From: Lancefieldella parvula
Lineage (GTDB): Bacteria; Actinomycetota; Coriobacteriia; Coriobacteriales; Atopobiaceae
Reading direction: 5' to 3'
Assembly: GCA_023300185.1 (NCBI GenBank)
Contig: CP097092.1
Location: forward strand, 1,178,001 to 1,242,000
Length of the DNA: 64,000 bases
Positions 9,256 through 18,531 of this stretch are shown one piece after another. The translations under genes were made by a program, and so were the position numbers. Positions within the stretch are counted from its first letter, which is position 1, and the number at the start of each line of letters is the position of its first letter. The notes under the pieces were generated by a model. The model did no database searches and was not told where the DNA came from. It was given only the letters and a program-made list of their open reading frames with translations.

Positions 9256-10322
9256 TATCGACCTTCATACATCTTCTTGTAGTAATCCTGATAATCACCG
9301 GAAACTACATTCTTAACCCACTCGCGGTTCTCTAGATACCAGTTGATAGTGGTAACAATGCCCTCTTCAAATGGAGTTTCTGGATACCAGCCAAGCTCTT
9401 CTTTAATCTTATCAGGTGCAATACCGTAACGACGATCATGACCCTTGCGGTCAGTAACGTAAGAGATTAGATCCTCAGTAATCTGAGTGTCACCAGTGAT
9501 TCTTGCAACTTCACTGATAATGCGCTTAACAATGTAGAGGTTGTTGCGCTCGTTATGACCGCCAACGTTATAAACCTCGCCCAGCTTGCCACCCTCAAGA
9601 ACCATAGCAATTGCCTTGCAGTGGTCATCAACATAGAGCCAGTCACGAACATTGAGTCCGTCACCATAAACTGGAAGAGCCTTGTGTTCCAAGCAATTCT
9701 CGATCATTAAAGGAATGAGCTTCTCAGGGAACTGATAGGGGCCGTAATTGTTAGAGCAACGGGTAATTACTGCTGGGAATCCGTATGTATCATGCCAGGC
9801 CTTTACAAACATATCTGCAGAAGCCTTAGATGCAGAGTAAGGGCTATGAGGGCTCAGTGGTGTAGTCTCACGGAAGAACGCCTCTGGATCATCAAGTGGC
9901 AACGAGCCGTAGACTTCATCAGTAGAAACCTGCAGATATCTGTGGTCTCCGTAGGAGCCCTGGCCATCATTCCAGAAAGACTCTGCAACACTCAGAAGAG
10001 CGACAGTACCCATAACGTTAGTGTCAGCAAAGGCACCCGGATCTTCAATAGAGCGGTCTACGTGACTCTCTGCTGCAAAGTTAACAACGTAATCAGGATG
10101 ATAGGTCTCAAACAGCTGTGTCAGAGCCTCTTTATCCCTAATATCTACATGAGCAAAGGTATAGCGAGGATCTTGATCATATTCCGAGAGGTTCTCAAGG
10201 TTGCCAGCATAGGTCAGGGCGTCCACGTTCAAAATATGAATGTCCTGATTTCTTCTAAGCATGTAGTGGATGAAGTTTGAACCAATAAATCCAGCTCCAC
10301 CAGTTACTAAATAGGTCTTCAC
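9255..10322 (-). CDS. rfbB: dTDP-glucose 4,6-dehydratase
   Basis: 355 aa, full length for RmlB/RfbB. An extended SDR with GGAGFIGSNFI at the N-terminus (NAD binding), the catalytic YSASKAS motif (YxxxK) and VSTDEVYG, typical of the dehydratase. It makes dTDP-4-keto-6-deoxyglucose from dTDP-glucose. It lies between rmlD and licD in a tightly packed operon with gaps of 1-2 bp or overlaps. Confidence 0.93.
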   Translation of the reverse strand: MKTYLVTGGAGFIGSNFIHYMLRRNQDIHILNVDALTYAGNLENLSEYDQDPRYTFAHVDIRDKEALTQLFETYHPDYVVNFAAESHVDRSIEDPGAFADTNVMGTVALLSVAESFWNDGQGSYGDHRYLQVSTDEVYGSLPLDDPEAFFRETTPLSPHSPYSASKASADMFVKAWHDTYGFPAVITRCSNNYGPYQFPEKLIPLMIENCLEHKALPVYGDGLNVRDWLYVDDHCKAIAMVLEGGKLGEVYNVGGHNERNNLYIVKRIISEVARITGDTQITEDLISYVTDRKGHDRRYGIAPDKIKEELGWYPETPFEEGIVTTINWYLENREWVKNVVSGDYQDYYKKMYEGR

Positions 10323-10323
10323 A

Positions 10324-11223
10324 CTAACCTCTTTCTACCTTCGAAAGATATGTCGCAAGAGCCTCTTGCCAAGGCCTCATACAATTTCCAATGGTACTCT
10401 CAAGATGTCCATTTACCAAAGATGAATACGCGGGGCGAGAAGCGCTTTCTGGGTGCATCTCTTTCCACTGAGCAGAGGTTACCCTGGTAACCTTACAGTC
10501 GAGATTACTACCAGCCATAATAGCCTCTGCAAAATCAGCCCATGAGCATGTTCCCTCATTGGTTGCGTGGTAGATGCCATAGTTCTCAGTAGCAGCAATG
10601 CACAAGATTGTGTGTGCCAAATCATTTGCGCTGGTAGGATTACCTACTTGATCATCAACAACACTAATCTCTGGATACTTTGCACCAAGGGTGCGCATGG
10701 TTGCCACAAAGTTCTTGCCAACATAACCATAAAGCCACGCCGTTCTAACCACAAACGTTTGAGCATTTGCGGCCAGCGCAAGTCCCTCTCCTGCTAATTT
10801 TGATCGACCATACGCAGAAACAGGACAAGGAGCATCTTGTTCCGTGCGAGGAGAGCTTTCCTTACCGCTAAAGACATAATCAGTGGATACCTGAACAAGC
10901 TTTGTTTGTGTAGAGTTGCAAGCTCGTGCAAGATTCATAGGGCCAAGCGCATTTACTGCAAACGCCATCTCAAAATTGCTCTCGCAACCATCTACATTTG
11001 TTGCGGCAGCACAGTTAATAACAACGTCATAGCGTTCATGCTGGTCAAACCATGTATTAACTGCCTCAGCGTTAGTGATGTCAAGCTCGTCTGCGTCGGT
11101 ATAATCAACATCTGGTTCAACAAAAACCTCTGGAATTGGACCAATCTCAGAGACACCGGATTCAAAAAGACGTTTGAGCTCGTTACCTAACTGGCCATGC
11201 GCACCGGTAATAAGAACGTGCAT
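10324..11223 (-). CDS. rfbD: dTDP-4-dehydrorhamnose reductase
   Basis: 299 aa from the ATG at 11223, which follows GGGAGAG by 4 bp; the open frame runs 45 codons further upstream but that part overlaps rmlA. GAHGQLGNEL binds the nucleotide, YGRSKLAGE is the catalytic YxxxK, and STDYVFSG is typical of RmlD. It performs the last step of dTDP-L-rhamnose synthesis. No 3,5-epimerase (RmlC) domain is fused to it and none is encoded nearby, although that epimerase must act before this enzyme to give L-rhamnose. Confidence 0.9.
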   Translation of the reverse strand: MHVLITGAHGQLGNELKRLFESGVSEIGPIPEVFVEPDVDYTDADELDITNAEAVNTWFDQHERYDVVINCAAATNVDGCESNFEMAFAVNALGPMNLARACNSTQTKLVQVSTDYVFSGKESSPRTEQDAPCPVSAYGRSKLAGEGLALAANAQTFVVRTAWLYGYVGKNFVATMRTLGAKYPEISVVDDQVGNPTSANDLAHTILCIAATENYGIYHATNEGTCSWADFAEAIMAGSNLDCKVTRVTSAQWKEMHPESASRPAYSSLVNGHLESTIGNCMRPWQEALATYLSKVERG

Positions 11224-11224
11224 A

Positions 11225-12127
11225 CTACTCTCCCTTTCCAGAAGGAAGGATACGTCCTTCTGCAACGCTCTTGAGGTGCTCGCCATACGTAGATTTACCG
11301 TAGCGTTCTGCACATTCAATGAGTTTTGAGCTATCAATCCAGCCATTCTCAAAAGCAATCTCTTCTGGAACGCTTACCGGCAGACCCTGAGCTGTTTCAA
11401 CGGTACGGACAAAGGTTGATGCCTCAAAGAGAGACTCCATAGTTCCCGTATCAAGCCATGCAAAACCGCGGCCAAGTGTGACAACGTCAAGCGTGCCATC
11501 ATCAAGATAGAGTCGATTGAGGTCAGTAATCTCATACTCACCACGTGTGCTTGGCTTAACCTGCTTTACCAGCTCGGTAACACGCTGGTCATAGAAATAA
11601 AGTCCAGTTACTGCGTAGTTAGACTTTGGATGAGCTGGCTTTTCTTCAATTGAAATAGCGTTGTAGTTCTTATCAAACTCAACAACACCAAAGCGCTCTG
11701 GATCATCAACGTGATAGCCAAAAACTGTGGCACGACCAGCAGTTTGTGCTTGCTGGGCAGCCTTTCTGACAAGTCCTGAAAGACCGTTTCCAAAGAAGAT
11801 ATTGTCTCCAAGAATCAGAGCTGCAGCGTCATCACCAATAAACTCTTTACCAATGACAAACGCCTGAGCAAGTCCATCGGGAGAAGGCTGCTCAGCATAA
11901 CTGATAGAGATACCAAAGTCAGAACCGTCACCCAAAAGCTTTTCAAAATTTGGAAGATCGCGTGGCGTAGAGATAACCAAAATATCTCTAATCCCCGCCA
12001 GCATAAGCGTAGACAGAGGATAGTAAATCATTGGCTTGTCATAAACAGGCAGAAGCTGTTTAGATGTAACGGTTGTCAGCGGATAAAGCCTGGTACCGCT
12101 ACCTCCTGCAAGAATAATGCCTTTCAA
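11225..12127 (-). CDS. rfbA: Glucose-1-phosphate thymidylyltransferase
   Basis: 300 aa, the usual RmlA length. The N-terminal GGSGTRLYPLT nucleotide-binding loop, the SKQLLPVYDKPMIYYPL segment and ILGDNIFFG are diagnostic. It makes dTDP-glucose from glucose-1-phosphate and dTTP, and phosphoglucomutase at 19673 could supply the substrate. It sits 2 bp from the DUF6541 gene upstream and 1 bp from rmlD downstream. Confidence 0.94.
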   Translation of the reverse strand: MKGIILAGGSGTRLYPLTTVTSKQLLPVYDKPMIYYPLSTLMLAGIRDILVISTPRDLPNFEKLLGDGSDFGISISYAEQPSPDGLAQAFVIGKEFIGDDAAALILGDNIFFGNGLSGLVRKAAQQAQTAGRATVFGYHVDDPERFGVVEFDKNYNAISIEEKPAHPKSNYAVTGLYFYDQRVTELVKQVKPSTRGEYEITDLNRLYLDDGTLDVVTLGRGFAWLDTGTMESLFEASTFVRTVETAQGLPVSVPEEIAFENGWIDSSKLIECAERYGKSTYGEHLKSVAEGRILPSGKGE

Positions 12128-12129
12128 AA

Positions 12130-14232
12130 TTACTCCCCATCAATCGCTGTGATTCTATAAAGTTTATACGGTCCTTCTTCAAGTACCAACTCAAATCCTG
12201 GAGCACCATTATCAATATTGAGACCAGACCATACTCCTTCTTCTTTAGGCATAGTTGGGTACTGATCATCTGGATACATATTCAAACGAATAAAATACTG
12301 CGCGCCAACAGAACGAACGGCATCTTGAACCGATTTTTCATAAAACACGCGATTTAGCTTTTCTCTAATCAGCCTGCTTTCAGGTGACTCATTATCATTG
12401 TATTTAAACTTGTAGTACACGTTTAAACCATCTATCGCATAAGCAAGAGATGATCCATCAAATGGATTATTGAGTACAACTGAGTCCCCAACAATTTCTT
12501 TTACTCTTTGAACAAACGCCTGTTCAGAAGCGGAATAAGTCTTCCAGTCTTGTGGAATATATGACTCGCTCATCCAATGCAAGCTCATCTGAAAACGGCT
12601 TGGCTCATGTGTCTGGAGCTGCAAGGGGTCAACGGGGGCCCACAGTGCATATACGACAGGAATAGAAAGAAATACCGCAAACGCGCTCTTAAGAAGAGAA
12701 ATTTTACTGCGCGACAAATGTGGCTTATTACTTTTAGTGGATTGCGTAGCTCTTACCGCATGCTTTACTTTTTGGAGTACCGCTAAAACGGCAGAAACAA
12801 TATCAATTCCACCTTGTAAAACTAATGGCGTAGAGGTGATACACATGATGGCAGCAATACGCTCTGGGTCTGTGTACCAAAAGCCAATAAGAAAACGCTT
12901 TACATCTACGTTACCCATAAGTCCCACAACAAAGAAAATAGAAACAAAGAGCAGGCTGCAAGCATACCAACGAGATTTTTTAACGAGAAGAGCGTGGATA
13001 AAGCCAACCCAGAAAAGCACCGTACAAACTGCTTCTGGGACATTCATGATGAACGACTGAGTGGCAATATGCATAATTGAGTCAAGTGGGTTTATATCCC
13101 AACCCCAAAGAAAATGAACAACAGATTTCATAAAGCTGCTATTCAAAACAATGGTCCACATACCAATACAAAGGACAATACAAAGAGTCTCAAAAGCAAC
13201 TAAGATAGCAACTTTATTCTTTTTATCTGCGTATTTATTGGTCACCATGCGTGGGATAAATGAGACTAACACGTAAGGGAACACCATAATTGCCCAGAAA
13301 AATACACCATTTGGATGGCAAAAAACAATTCCCAAAAGTACCGAAATGAGCATGAAGATATCTGAAACCTTCTGGGGTTTCTCGCCATGTTTATGAGAAG
13401 ACGATTGCGCAATCGAATCAAGGAGTTGCACAAACAAATACACCGCTATAGGAACACAGCAGAAGGAAAGCATATTTGGAAACGGGCCATGGACTGTGAG
13501 CATGCGGACAGGAAATGCCATATTGGCAAATGCTGCAAAGGGTGCAAGTACTGCCGCCTGGATTTTCTTTCCAAAAATCTTTGAAACAAGCGCAAAAAGT
13601 CCTAATGGGTACACTAAGCCGGTCCACACCACATTAACGGCATTTTCTGCCATTCCAATTGAACAGTGTGTAAGTAATGTAACTACTGAGGCAAAGTTGT
13701 GAAATGCCAAAGGATAATACCAAGAGCCCGAGAAAGGCTGCGGTGTAGAGAGCGGCAAACCGTCAAAAACAGATGCTTTTAAAGTTGAGAAGACACCTGT
13801 TTGAATAATTCTATTGATGTAAGAGATATGAGTGTAGTTATCGTCATATTGCAAGAAGTTATTTGGGTTACCAAGACCTCGATAGAAAACATAACTTGCT
13901 GCGAGTGCACCAAGACAAATAACAATACAAACTCCAGGCAAAGAAAGCGACAAAGAAGAATAGATCTTTTTGTGTAAAAGTCTCTCTGAGCCAAATCGAG
14001 TTGCTGCAATAAGGGCAAGAAGACATGCCGTAAGAGCAAAAAGCGGAATAAGCCCCTTGAGACCAAGAGGATACATTGCAATGCCCGCAACAATATAAAA
14101 AACGACGCTTAACGGGCCAGCCACGGCAAGCGAAAGCGCTCGTTTACCACCTGATAAACGAGCGCCCAGATATCCTGGAACAAAAACAATTGCTGTTGTA
14201 ACTATAAGAACAAGAACAAATTGTTTCCACAT
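12130..14232 (-). CDS. DUF6541-like polytopic membrane protein
   Basis: 700 aa. The first roughly 520 residues are mostly hydrophobic, with more than ten membrane segments, starting with a Gly/Ala-rich N-terminus (VPGYLGARLSGGKRAL) that I associate with actinobacterial DUF6541 proteins. The C-terminal 170 residues are hydrophilic and probably extracytoplasmic. The layout resembles membrane-embedded GT-C glycosyltransferases, but I see no diagnostic catalytic motif. It is the first gene of the rml set, 30 bp downstream of tyrS. A role in glycan assembly or transfer is inferred from context only. Confidence 0.6.
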   Translation of the reverse strand: MWKQFVLVLIVTTAIVFVPGYLGARLSGGKRALSLAVAGPLSVVFYIVAGIAMYPLGLKGLIPLFALTACLLALIAATRFGSERLLHKKIYSSLSLSLPGVCIVICLGALAASYVFYRGLGNPNNFLQYDDNYTHISYINRIIQTGVFSTLKASVFDGLPLSTPQPFSGSWYYPLAFHNFASVVTLLTHCSIGMAENAVNVVWTGLVYPLGLFALVSKIFGKKIQAAVLAPFAAFANMAFPVRMLTVHGPFPNMLSFCCVPIAVYLFVQLLDSIAQSSSHKHGEKPQKVSDIFMLISVLLGIVFCHPNGVFFWAIMVFPYVLVSFIPRMVTNKYADKKNKVAILVAFETLCIVLCIGMWTIVLNSSFMKSVVHFLWGWDINPLDSIMHIATQSFIMNVPEAVCTVLFWVGFIHALLVKKSRWYACSLLFVSIFFVVGLMGNVDVKRFLIGFWYTDPERIAAIMCITSTPLVLQGGIDIVSAVLAVLQKVKHAVRATQSTKSNKPHLSRSKISLLKSAFAVFLSIPVVYALWAPVDPLQLQTHEPSRFQMSLHWMSESYIPQDWKTYSASEQAFVQRVKEIVGDSVVLNNPFDGSSLAYAIDGLNVYYKFKYNDNESPESRLIREKLNRVFYEKSVQDAVRSVGAQYFIRLNMYPDDQYPTMPKEEGVWSGLNIDNGAPGFELVLEEGPYKLYRITAIDGE
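13375..13386 (+). repeat. GGGTTTCTCGCC word (copy 1)
   Basis: Exact 12-mer, preceded by another G, inside the DUF6541 gene, where it encodes GEKP on the minus strand. Confidence 0.7.
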
Positions 14233-14262
14233 GCGTATGCGCCCTTAATTAGTGCTTCTGTT

Positions 14263-15475
14263 TTAGACGAGCTTAGCCCAGCGCTTTTTACCTGCCTGAA
14301 GAAGGGCTTTCTCAAGAACTGCTGGTTCAACCTTATAGGTCTTTGCTGGAAGAGGCTGCTGGTTAATCTTGATACCACCGCCATCAATCAGACGACGAGC
14401 CTCACCATTACTTGAAGCAATCTCTACTTCAACCAAAATCTTTGGTAGGTAGATGAGGCCATCTTCATCCGCTTCAAGGGAAATTGCAAACTCTTTGACA
14501 TCGTCAGGGACCTCATTGTTCTTAAACTGAGCATCAAAAGCTGCCTGAGCCTTAAGACCTTCTCCCTCACCGTGATAAAGATCAACGATATTTCTACCAA
14601 GAGCACGCTTGAGCTGGTAAGGATCAGCGGTGCCGTCCTCAAAGCTCTTATCGATAGCATCAAGCTCATCAATAGAAAGCGTAGAGCAAAGACGATAATA
14701 CATTGGAATAATCTCGTCAGTAATGGACATGACCTTACCAAACATATCGTTTGGCTCATCAGTCAGTCCAATGTAGTTGCCATAAGACTTACTCATCTTC
14801 TTAGTACCATCAGTACCTACAAGCAAGAGGCATGGTAAGCGCAATCTGAGGCTCCATGTCCATATCACGCATAAGATCGCGACCGGCAAGCAAGTTGAAG
14901 ATCTGGTCGTTTCCGCCCATCTCTACATCTGCCTTGATAACAACAGAATCGTATGCCTGAAGAACTGGATAAATAAACTCATGGAGGGCAATTGGCTGTT
15001 GGTTGTGATAACGATTAGAGAAGTCTTCTCGCTCAAGAATACGAGCAATGGTGAACTTGCTCATAAGGCCAAGCATGGTCTCAAGGTTCATAGGCTTAAT
15101 CCAGTCACCGTTATGAACAACGGTAGTTCTTTCTGGATCAAGAATCTTCATAGCCTGGTTAACATAGGTCTCTGCGTTTGCATCTACCTGCTCTGCAGTG
15201 AGCGGAGGACGGGTAGAATCTCGACCAGAAGGGTCACCAATCAGCGCGGTGCCGCTACCAATAATCAACGTGACATTATGGCCAAGGTCCTGGAACTGGC
15301 GCATCTTACGCAGTGGAACTGCATGACCAAGATGTAAATCTGGACTTGTTGGATCAACGCCAAGCTTGATATTAAGAGGAGTGTCCTTCTTGAGTTTTTC
15401 TTTTAGACCATCCAAAGGAACAATCTGCATAGTTCCTGAAGTAATAACACGGAGCTGTTCTTCTACTGAAAGCAC
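14263..15475 (-). CDS. tyrS: Tyrosyl-tRNA synthetase, frameshifted
   Basis: Class I synthetase charging tRNA-Tyr. The N-terminal part has the DLHLGHAVPL (HIGH-type) motif; the C-terminal part has KMSKSYGN (KMSKS) and an S4-like RNA-binding tail. One extra base near 14822-14828 shifts the frame between TMPL and LVGTDGTKKMSKS; removing it gives a normal 403-aa protein. The start is GTG at 15475 (VLSVEEQLRVITSGT), not the longer upstream frame. Because the gene is normally essential, sequence error is the first explanation. It lies upstream of, and possibly co-transcribed with, the glycan operon. Confidence 0.9.
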
Positions 15476-15604
15476 TCTGTATCCTCTCAACGCAAGCCTG
15501 TTAAACCATATAGTTACTGCAACAAATAGTATCAATTCAAAATGTTATCTATCAGAATACAACAGAGTTGTAACTCTTTATTCACTGAAACATAAATATC
15601 AGAC

Positions 15605-15610
15605 TATAAT
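15605..15610 (+). promoter_or_regulatory. -10 box of the PBP gene
   Basis: A perfect TATAAT 26 bp before the start codon, in the gap between divergent tyrS and pbp. No convincing -35 box is seen. Confidence 0.5.
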
Positions 15611-15636
15611 AGTGAGAGCTATGACAAGGAGGCTCA

Positions 15637-17769
15637 ATGGGTATTAGAACCCGTCGTGCACGTAAACACGCAAATACACATGCCGTAGGTTTTGGCATTG
15701 CTGGATTCTTTGGCTTTATGGCTCTTCTCGCGCTTGCACTTGCTCTTTCTTTGGGTGCAGCTGTTTCTTCATGGCTCGAGGACCTGCCAGATTACAACTC
15801 TGCTGATGCCTATCTGGTAGCAGAGCCTACCCGCGTTTATGACTCTAAGGGCAACGACATTGCAGACTTCTATCTGCAGCAGCGTCGCTCTGTTACCTTG
15901 GATCAGATTTCTCCTTATGTTATTCAGGGCACCATTGATACTGAGGATAAGCGCTTCTATTCCCACAGCGGTATTGACCCCTGGGGTATTGTCCGCGCAT
16001 CTGTTGGCTCGCTGTTTGGTGGCGGCGAAGGTGCTTCCACTATTACGCAGCAGCTTGTTCGTAACACCGTTCTTTCTAACGAGCAGTTTGAGCGTTCTTT
16101 GAAGCGTAAGGTCCGCGAGGCTTACATCTCTATTCAGATGGAGAAGAAGTTTACTAAGGACCAGATTCTTAATATGTACCTCAACACCATTTACTACGGT
16201 AATGGTGCTTACGGTATTGAAGCTGCAAGTATTATCTACTTCAACAAGCATGCAAGTGACCTAACTCTTGCTGAGGCTGCAACGCTTGCTGGTCTTCCAA
16301 ACGCACCTTCTGCCTATGACCCAACTGTTAATCCAGAGGCAGCAAGAGAAAGGCGTAATACCGTTCTTGAGCGTATGCTTCGAGCGGGCGATATTACACA
16401 GGAGCAGTACGATGAAGCTGTTGCTGAAGACTTAGTACTTAATCCTGGTACTTTGACCGATAACATTGGCCAGTTCCCTTACTGGACTGACTACATTCGT
16501 AGCCTGCTTCAGGAAGACTTTGATAGCGATACCATTCTTCAGGGTGGATTGCGCGTTTACACTACGCTTGATCCTGACCTTCAGAAAGATGCTGATGAGG
16601 CAGCTAGAAGGCGTATTGCTGAGCTTGGCAACCCTCGCCTGGGCGCTGCTTTGGTTTCCATTGATCCTCAAACTGGCTACATTAAAGCAATGGTAGGCGG
16701 ACAGGATTACTCAAAGAGTCAGTACAACATCGCAACCAGTAGTAACCGTCAGATGGGCTCCAGCTTTAAGATGTATACGCTGGTAGCAGCCCTTTCTGAA
16801 GGCATGAACCCAGAGATTGTTCTTAACGGCAACTCCCCTATGCAAATTACGCCAACCTGGTTGGTCAAAAACGCTGGCAACTACAGCTATGGCGCAATTA
16901 CGCTGCGTCAAGGTACGGTCTACTCGTCCAACACTGTTTACGCACAGGTTGCTGAAGCTATTGGTATCGATAAAATCCTTCAGACTTGCTACGCTATGGG
17001 CATTCGCACCCAGCTACAGCCATACCTGTCTACCACTCTTGGTTCTCAGGGCGTAACCCCTATTGAGCAGTGCACAGCATTTGCAACCCTTGCTGCAGGC
17101 GGTGTTCGTCGTGATGCTGTAGCAATTACGCGCATCGAAGACCGTAACGGAAACGTTATCTACGAGCACAAGGACAACCCAGTTCAGGCAATTAGTCCAG
17201 CTGTTGCTGCAGCTGCTACAGATGTTCTGAGCGGTGTTCTTACCTCTGGTACTGGTCGCTATGCCTACAACCTGAAGACCTTCAACCAACCAGTTGCTGG
17301 TAAGACGGGTACTTCCGATAACTCCGAGGACCTTTGGTTCTGCGCCTATACCCCACAGCTTGCAACAGTTGCTTGGTGCGGATATCCAGATAGTCGTGAC
17401 CCCGTTATTATTGGCGGTGGAGAGTCTTCTACCTTTGTTACTGCACAGTATGTTTGGGCTTACTACATGAACGCAGCACTATCTGGTGTTGCACGTGCTG
17501 AGTTCCCAAAGACTACTGAAACTATCTCTTATAAGCCTAATAGCTACTGGAAGTTTGTTGGTGGCTCCGCTAATGCCAAGCAAGAAAAGGAAGATGACGA
17601 CGAAGAGGAAGAGGAAGAGGAGACTACTGACGAGGAGGAAGAGGACAATTCCACCACTACTCCTACCACTCCTACTACTCCAGCCACACCAGGTACCGGT
17701 ACGGGCACTGGCACGGGTACCGGAACAGGTACTGGAACAGGTACTGGAACAGGAACAGGTACTCCATAA
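15637..17769 (+). CDS. Class A penicillin-binding protein (PBP1A type)
   Basis: 710 aa. A membrane anchor at about residues 18-45; a GT51 glycosyltransferase domain with EDKRFYSHSGID (catalytic Glu near 103) and STITQQLVRN; a transpeptidase with SSFK near 374, SSN near 432 and KTGTS near 555. It polymerises and cross-links peptidoglycan outside the membrane. The C-terminus is an acidic stretch (DDDEEEEEEE) followed by a Thr/Pro linker and twelve Gly-Thr dipeptides encoded by 6-bp repeats at 17693-17764. The start follows AAGGAGG by 5 bp. The monofunctional tail probably crosses or binds the wall; its function is unknown. Confidence 0.93.
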   Translation: MGIRTRRARKHANTHAVGFGIAGFFGFMALLALALALSLGAAVSSWLEDLPDYNSADAYLVAEPTRVYDSKGNDIADFYLQQRRSVTLDQISPYVIQGTIDTEDKRFYSHSGIDPWGIVRASVGSLFGGGEGASTITQQLVRNTVLSNEQFERSLKRKVREAYISIQMEKKFTKDQILNMYLNTIYYGNGAYGIEAASIIYFNKHASDLTLAEAATLAGLPNAPSAYDPTVNPEAARERRNTVLERMLRAGDITQEQYDEAVAEDLVLNPGTLTDNIGQFPYWTDYIRSLLQEDFDSDTILQGGLRVYTTLDPDLQKDADEAARRRIAELGNPRLGAALVSIDPQTGYIKAMVGGQDYSKSQYNIATSSNRQMGSSFKMYTLVAALSEGMNPEIVLNGNSPMQITPTWLVKNAGNYSYGAITLRQGTVYSSNTVYAQVAEAIGIDKILQTCYAMGIRTQLQPYLSTTLGSQGVTPIEQCTAFATLAAGGVRRDAVAITRIEDRNGNVIYEHKDNPVQAISPAVAAAATDVLSGVLTSGTGRYAYNLKTFNQPVAGKTGTSDNSEDLWFCAYTPQLATVAWCGYPDSRDPVIIGGGESSTFVTAQYVWAYYMNAALSGVARAEFPKTTETISYKPNSYWKFVGGSANAKQEKEDDDEEEEEEETTDEEEEDNSTTTPTTPTTPATPGTGTGTGTGTGTGTGTGTGTGTGTP

Positions 17770-17789
17770 ACCTCTGGTTTATCTACAGC

Positions 17790-17825
17790 AAAAAGGAGTC
17801 TGCTCTATGCAGGCTCCTTTTTTGT
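17790..17825 (+). terminator. Terminator of the PBP gene
   Basis: A hairpin of AAAAGGAG-CTGC arms around loop tctat with a long T-run, 20 bp after the stop codon. Confidence 0.9.
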
Positions 17826-17839
17826 AAGACTTGTGCCTT

Positions 17840-17858
17840 GACGGGTTTCTCGCCAAAG
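17840..17858 (+). repeat. GGGTTTCTCGCC word (copy 2), intergenic
   Basis: The 19-mer GACGGGTTTCTCGCCAAAG lies between the PBP terminator and the argR stop codon and is repeated exactly at 19618-19636. Confidence 0.75.
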
Positions 17859-17867
17859 GCTTTATGT

Positions 17868-18335
17868 TTAGAAAATGCTGTCTACGTTGCCAAGCTGCGT
17901 AATGATGCGTACCACGTCTGCAGCATGCGCAGTTTTATCTACAATCATCAAAACGGTATCGTCGCCAGCAACGGTGCCGACGACGTGGTCAAGCTCAACA
18001 TCGTCGAGGGCAAATGCAACTGCCGATGCAGTGCCTGGATGACAGCGAATCACAATAAGATTCTCTGCTGCCGTAGCGCCAACTACAAACTCGGAGAGCA
18101 TTTTTTGCAAATGCATATCTTCAGAAAGCACATAGGCGCCCTCGGGAAGCTTTTGCAAATCCATTTCTGCTGTATCACGAGAAACGGTTGCTTGAGTACA
18201 GGCAAAGCCACGATCTTTGAGCATATCAACAAGATCGCGCTGCGTACGGATGGACTCGCTGCGAACAAGCTCACGAATCACGTCCTGTCGAGCATTTCTA
18301 TGCTTCACGACGCCTTCTTTCTTTATGCGGCTCAC
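17868..18335 (-). CDS. argR: Arginine repressor
   Basis: 155 aa, full length for ArgR/AhrC. The N-terminal winged helix has the family motif TQATVSRDTAEM; the C-terminal oligomerisation and arginine-binding half has VIRCHPGTASAVAFALD and GTVAGDDTVLMI (GTxxGDDT). It controls arginine synthesis and breakdown genes according to arginine level. The start is taken as GTG at 18335; a GTG at 18308, 4 bp after GAAGG, gives a 146-aa form that fits the family equally well. No arg structural gene is nearby, so it acts at a distance. Confidence 0.92.
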   Translation of the reverse strand: MSRIKKEGVVKHRNARQDVIRELVRSESIRTQRDLVDMLKDRGFACTQATVSRDTAEMDLQKLPEGAYVLSEDMHLQKMLSEFVVGATAAENLIVIRCHPGTASAVAFALDDVELDHVVGTVAGDDTVLMIVDKTAHAADVVRIITQLGNVDSIF

Positions 18336-18436
18336 TCACTTTTGAAAACAAATGATAGTGAGTAAAAGAATATACTTAATCAACCCTTATGCGCATGCCA
18401 AACCGCTAAACGGTACAAATAACCCGCTCGTCGGTC

Positions 18437-18451
18437 GGAATATTGCATTCA
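18437..18451. promoter_or_regulatory. Weak ARG-box-like palindrome
   Basis: GGAATATTGCATTCA lies in the 196-bp gap between argR and the divergent C39-like gene. It resembles an ARG box (TGAAT, 4 bp, ATTCA) but has a 5-bp spacer and one mismatch. The rest of the gap contains no gene. Confidence 0.2.
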
Positions 18452-18531
18452 CCGTTTTCTAAAAGTATTTATGCACTTCTCGCCGTATGATTCATCATGA
18501 GTGAAACTATTTTTACGGCTTGGAGGCCACC

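Noticed and set aside
14263..15475. tyrS as two separate genes
   Set aside because: The two frames join to one normal synthetase after removing one base; neither half makes a functional unit.
18437..18451. A firm ARG box controlling argR
   Set aside because: The spacer is 5 bp instead of 4 and one half-site has a mismatch; kept only as a weak feature.
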